Made by a program: the position numbers and the translations under genes. The notes beneath the pieces are model-generated. The model was not told where the DNA came from, searched no databases, and worked only from the letters and a program-made list of their open reading frames with translations. From positions 1 through 47,115 of the forward strand of contig CAZQIC010000020.1 in NCBI GenBank assembly GCA_964593555.1: a stretch of DNA of 47,115 bases, written 5' to 3'. The stretch comes from CAZQIC01 sp964593555. Lineage in GTDB: Bacteria > Bacteroidota > Bacteroidia > JAFLBG01. Below are positions 44,274 through 47,115 of this stretch, piece by piece. How positions within the stretch are numbered: the stretch's first letter is position 1; every line of letters begins with the position of its first letter.

Positions 44274-46139
44274 ATGTTTATGAGGATCAGGCCGGAGATC
44301 ATTTTTATTTTATTGTTTTATTTTATTCAACACACTTGTGTTGGACAGAAGCCTTCTGATCCGCCTACAAACAAAGAAGCAAAAGATAATTTTAATCTTG
44401 GAAATTACAACTCTGCCCTAAAGGAATATACCGACCTTTTAAAGATTGAACCTACCAACCCCATGTATAATTACAGAGCGGGCGTTTGTTATTTAAATAC
44501 ATACCTAGACAGAAGCAAAGCGATAAAATATCTTGAGATAGCTGCCAAGTCGCCCGAATACGAAAAGGAGGCAACTTTTGATTTGGGAAAAGTGAATCAG
44601 AGTTTATACAAATTCGATAAGGCAATTGAGTTGTTTAAACAATACAAAGAACTGATCAATAACAGGCCTGCCGAAGAAGTTGAAAAGGCCGATAGGGAAA
44701 TTGAAGTATGTGTTTATGCAAAAGAGTTGATGAAAGTTCCGCTTAAAGCCACATTTGAGAACCTTGGAAAAAATGTAAACTCAGAGTATGCCGACTATTA
44801 TCCCTTTGTTACAGGTAACGAAGAAGAGTTATTATTTTCAACCAGGAGAAAAGGAACTACAGGCGGATTTCAAATATCAAATGATTACTATACCAGTGAT
44901 ATATACCGCAGCGATGCTAAAGGAAATAATGGTTGGGGCAAAGCAAAAGGTGCAGGCACTCCATTTAATACTGCGGGAGAAGATGAAATAACCAGCATAA
45001 GTTCCGATGGTAAATACGTTATCATCTATTCTGAAACAGAACTTGAAGTAGGTGATATTATGATCTCTATAAAAAGCGGAAAAGCATATCAGCAAAGAAT
45101 ACCATTAGAAAAACCCATTACATCCGAGAGTATGGACGCTGCGGGCTGCGTAAGCCTCGATGGAAACACTGTTGTTTTTTCCAGTGACCGTTCGGGAGGC
45201 GAAGGACAATTTGATATATACATGAGTAAACGTTTGCCGGCAGGAAATTGGGGAGACCCCCTGAATCTTGGACCCAATATTAATACACAGTACATTGAAG
45301 ACTTTCCTTCGCTTTCACCCGATGGAAAAACACTTTATTTTAGTTCTCAGGGACATGTGAGCATGGGAGGCTTTGATGTGTTCAGATCAAAATGGGATGA
45401 AGAAAAAAATGAGTGGACAAAAGCTGTAAATATTGGCTACCCGCTTAACACGCCGGACGATAACATGAACATTTCTTTTACAGACGATGGAAGACACGCA
45501 TATCTTTCTGCTTTTAGGGAAGGCGGGCTCGGAGACCTGGATATATACAGAGTGACGTTCGATGATATTGAGGCAAAGTATACTGTTATTAAAGGCATAA
45601 TAAATACAGAAGCTGTTCAGCCAACCTCCAGTACAATTACCCTGAATTCATACAAAAAGGGAGAGGTAGTAAAAGAATTTCCTACCAATATGAGTCCTGG
45701 CATAGGATGGGAATTTGTTGAAACAAAAAAGAAAAAAATAAGTGCAGATGTTGATGTAACATATACTCTTGTTTACATGAAAGCAGAAAAAAAAGTTTTT
45801 CTTTCTCCTGAGAACGCTCCAAAAGATGATCCTGCAAGTGAGCTCATTGATATAAAAGTGATTGAAAAGAAAAAAGCAAAACCGACAGGAATCACTGCTA
45901 ACATTAAAGTTCCGGTTAACCCTGACAAAATTACACTTACCAATAAACAAACCAATGATGTGTTTGGCAATTATAAAACAATTGGCGAAACCGGTAAATA
46001 TGTGATCATTGCCCCGCCGGGCACTTACATTTTGAATATTGAAAAGGAAGGCTTTCAAAGTTATTCCGAAACATTGGTTATTAAGGATATGGGTATCGCG
46101 AACAAAGAAATGGACAAGGATATTACATTAAAAAAATAA
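44274..46139 (+). CDS. Exported TPR and PD40 (WD40-like) repeat protein
   Basis: 621 residues. A signal peptide (FILLFYFIQHTCVGQ) precedes TPR repeats (about 35-140, EAKDNFNLGNYNSALKEYTD, YNYRAGVCYLNTYLDRSKAI and FDLGKVNQSLYKFDKAIELF), then a PD40 beta-propeller (about 165-440) with SSDGKYVIIYSE, SLDGNTVVFSSDRSGGEGQFDIY, LSPDGKTLYFSSQGHVSMGGFDVF and FTDDGRHAYLSAFREGGLGDLDIY. A C-terminal carboxypeptidase-regulatory-like segment follows. The order resembles PorE/type IX secretion periplasmic proteins, but the final OmpA domain is absent. It is 43 bases downstream of the anti-sigma gene and could be a target or partner of that system. Confidence 0.85.
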   Translation: MFMRIRPEIIFILLFYFIQHTCVGQKPSDPPTNKEAKDNFNLGNYNSALKEYTDLLKIEPTNPMYNYRAGVCYLNTYLDRSKAIKYLEIAAKSPEYEKEATFDLGKVNQSLYKFDKAIELFKQYKELINNRPAEEVEKADREIEVCVYAKELMKVPLKATFENLGKNVNSEYADYYPFVTGNEEELLFSTRRKGTTGGFQISNDYYTSDIYRSDAKGNNGWGKAKGAGTPFNTAGEDEITSISSDGKYVIIYSETELEVGDIMISIKSGKAYQQRIPLEKPITSESMDAAGCVSLDGNTVVFSSDRSGGEGQFDIYMSKRLPAGNWGDPLNLGPNINTQYIEDFPSLSPDGKTLYFSSQGHVSMGGFDVFRSKWDEEKNEWTKAVNIGYPLNTPDDNMNISFTDDGRHAYLSAFREGGLGDLDIYRVTFDDIEAKYTVIKGIINTEAVQPTSSTITLNSYKKGEVVKEFPTNMSPGIGWEFVETKKKKISADVDVTYTLVYMKAEKKVFLSPENAPKDDPASELIDIKVIEKKKAKPTGITANIKVPVNPDKITLTNKQTNDVFGNYKTIGETGKYVIIAPPGTYILNIEKEGFQSYSETLVIKDMGIANKEMDKDITLKK

Positions 46140-46144
46140 TCCTG

Positions 46145-46837
46145 ATGAATTCTCCAAAAGCTGTTTTTTGCTGGAGCGGTGGCAAAGACTCTTCTTATTG
46201 TTTATATAAAGTTTTATCCGAAAAATTATTCGATGTAAAATATTTACTGACTACCATTAATGGAAATTACAATCGTGTATCGATGCATGGTATAAGGGAA
46301 GAACTTATAGAACTACAGGCAGCAGCAATTGGAATACCCTTAACAAAAGTCAAAGTGTTCGAAGGCAACAATAATGAATATGAGAGCGAAATGAAAACCG
46401 CCTTGCTTAAATTCAAAGACGAAGGCATTGACACTGTTATTTTCGGAGATATTTTTTTAGAAGATCTGAGGCAATATAGAGAAAACAACCTTTCAAAAAT
46501 AAATATGAACGCTGCCTTCCCCATCTGGAAAATTGATACAAAATTTTTAATAGAAGATTTTATTGCCAAAGGGTTTGCAAGTGTCACTTGCTGCATTAGC
46601 GAAAAGCACCTGGATAAAACCTGGATTGGGAAAACAATCAATGAAAATTTTATAAAAGAATTACCAGCGACCGTAGACCCATGTGGTGAGAATGGCGAAT
46701 ACCATACCTTTTGCTATAAGGGCCCTATATTTAAAAACGAAATAAAATTTTCATTGGGAGAAACCATGCATAAATTTTATAGCCCCGAGGAAAACGGATT
46801 TTGGTTTGTGGATTTAATCCAGCATAATGAACTGTAA
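46145..46837 (+). CDS. Dph6-like PP-loop ATP-binding protein (diphthine-ammonia ligase family)
   Basis: 230 residues. The PP-loop is FCWSGGKDSSYCLYKV (residues 8-23), followed by MHGIREELIELQAAAIGIPL, VIFGDIFLEDLRQYRE and FPIWK, and VDPCGENGEYHTFCYKGP near the C-terminus, the Dph6 signature. Eukaryotic and archaeal Dph6 amidates diphthine on EF-2; bacteria lack diphthamide, so the bacterial substrate is unknown. It follows the TPR/PD40 gene by 5 bases, likely co-transcribed. Confidence 0.9.
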   Translation: MNSPKAVFCWSGGKDSSYCLYKVLSEKLFDVKYLLTTINGNYNRVSMHGIREELIELQAAAIGIPLTKVKVFEGNNNEYESEMKTALLKFKDEGIDTVIFGDIFLEDLRQYRENNLSKINMNAAFPIWKIDTKFLIEDFIAKGFASVTCCISEKHLDKTWIGKTINENFIKELPATVDPCGENGEYHTFCYKGPIFKNEIKFSLGETMHKFYSPEENGFWFVDLIQHNEL

Positions 46838-46906
46838 GCTTTGAATTACGATTCGTTTTCTGCGATATAGGATCAACACTAATGATCAACGTTGTATTTC
46901 CTGAGC

Positions 46907-46921
46907 AGCCTGAATGAGGCT
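46907..46921 (+). terminator. Weak terminator-like hairpin after the Dph6-like gene
   Basis: AGCCT (46907-46911) pairs with AGGCT (46917-46921) around loop GAATG, followed by TATTTAAAAA rather than a clean T-run. It lies about 70 bases past the stop at 46837. It may be a weak terminator or a folded leader of the next transcript. Confidence 0.3.
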
Positions 46922-47074
46922 TATTTAAAAAAATTATAATATGCCTAATTACAATAAAGAAAATATATTAATCTGAAAGCCAGATAAATACACCTTAATA
47001 AAATAATTTCAAAAGTCAACAATTGCGATTTATATAAATCGAACAAATACTACTCTAATCTTTTTTAGGTTAAG

Positions 47075-47082
47075 TACTTTTG
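47075..47082 (+). promoter_or_regulatory. Putative -7 box (TACTTTTG)
   Basis: TACTTTTG is an exact TAnnTTTG match, 20 bases before an ATG at 47103. No clear -33 element is visible at the expected distance upstream. Confidence 0.4.
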
Positions 47083-47102
47083 ACAGACAAAACAAAATAC
47101 AA

Positions 47103-47115
47103 ATGAAGACTAAAA
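47103..47115 (+). CDS. Start of a gene cut by the window edge
   Basis: Only ATG AAG ACT AAA A is present (M-K-T-K), preceded by an A-rich stretch and a TAnnTTTG box. The basic start would fit a signal peptide, but four codons do not allow any identification. Confidence 0.3.

Larger units (their letters stand above)
46838..47102 (+). other. Gap before the right-edge gene
   Basis: 265 bases with no open frame beyond 11 codons. It contains the hairpin at 46907-46921, a near-direct repeat of GATCAAC (46871-46877 and 46884-46890), and, at the far end, the promoter-like box at 47075-47082. Confidence 0.4.

Noticed and set aside
45648..46058. 136-codon frame on the minus strand
   Set aside because: Antisense to the C-terminal part of the TPR/PD40 gene; Phe- and Cys-rich composition typical of shadow frames of Lys-rich genes.

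Overview
The window looks like chromosomal DNA of a Bacteroidota bacterium, probably an uncultured or environmental member. The evidence is AT-rich sequence, lineage-typical families (DUF4783, DUF4834, a TonB receptor with a carboxypeptidase-like N-terminal domain, PD40/TPR envelope proteins, a type IX secretion C-terminal sorting domain), a short CarB without the allosteric domain, and promoters of the TTTG-N18-TAnnTTTG type. I saw no rRNA, tRNA, CRISPR array, transposase or phage genes.

Layout. Positions 1-627 hold decayed minus-strand gene pieces: the N-terminus of a DegT/DnrJ-type aminotransferase and a frameshifted N-terminus of a SAM methyltransferase. Next come a large PKD-repeat secreted protein (628-3789), a zinc-ribbon methyltransferase, a polytopic membrane protein and galE. 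Positions 7291-10278 hold housekeeping genes (rlmH, a DUF4783 gene, nadC, a YihY family gene). At 10331-13513 an M1 metallopeptidase is joined to what looks like an Omp85-type outer-membrane barrel.

A surface-glycan locus spans 13652-27128. It has three minus/plus/minus blocks: wecB with glycosyltransferases and methyltransferases; a Wzx-like flippase with a methyltransferase; then YfhO, a PfkB kinase, a methyltransferase and a glycosyltransferase. WecB would make UDP-ManNAc, the glycosyltransferases assemble the glycan, several methyltransferases may decorate it, and the flippase exports the lipid-linked unit. No initiating phosphoglycosyltransferase is visible.

From 27157 to 37346 the content is mostly core: DUF4834, carB, rpmH (53 codons), an N-acyl-amino-acid-synthase-like GNAT protein, truA, an ABC exporter, DinB, S41 peptidase and a DEAD-box RNA helicase with a glycine/arginine-rich tail. 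From 37435 to 46837 there is an envelope/regulatory group: a DUF2279 protein, TonB-dependent receptor and phosphohexomutase on the minus strand, then divergently an ECF-type sigma factor, an anti-sigma factor fused to a TonB C-terminal domain, a TPR/PD40 protein and a Dph6-like PP-loop ATPase.

The most unusual items are the anti-sigma/TonB hybrid next to its sigma factor, the M1-peptidase/Omp85-like fusion, and the gene fragments at the left edge. I found no unmistakable new multi-gene defence or mobile system.
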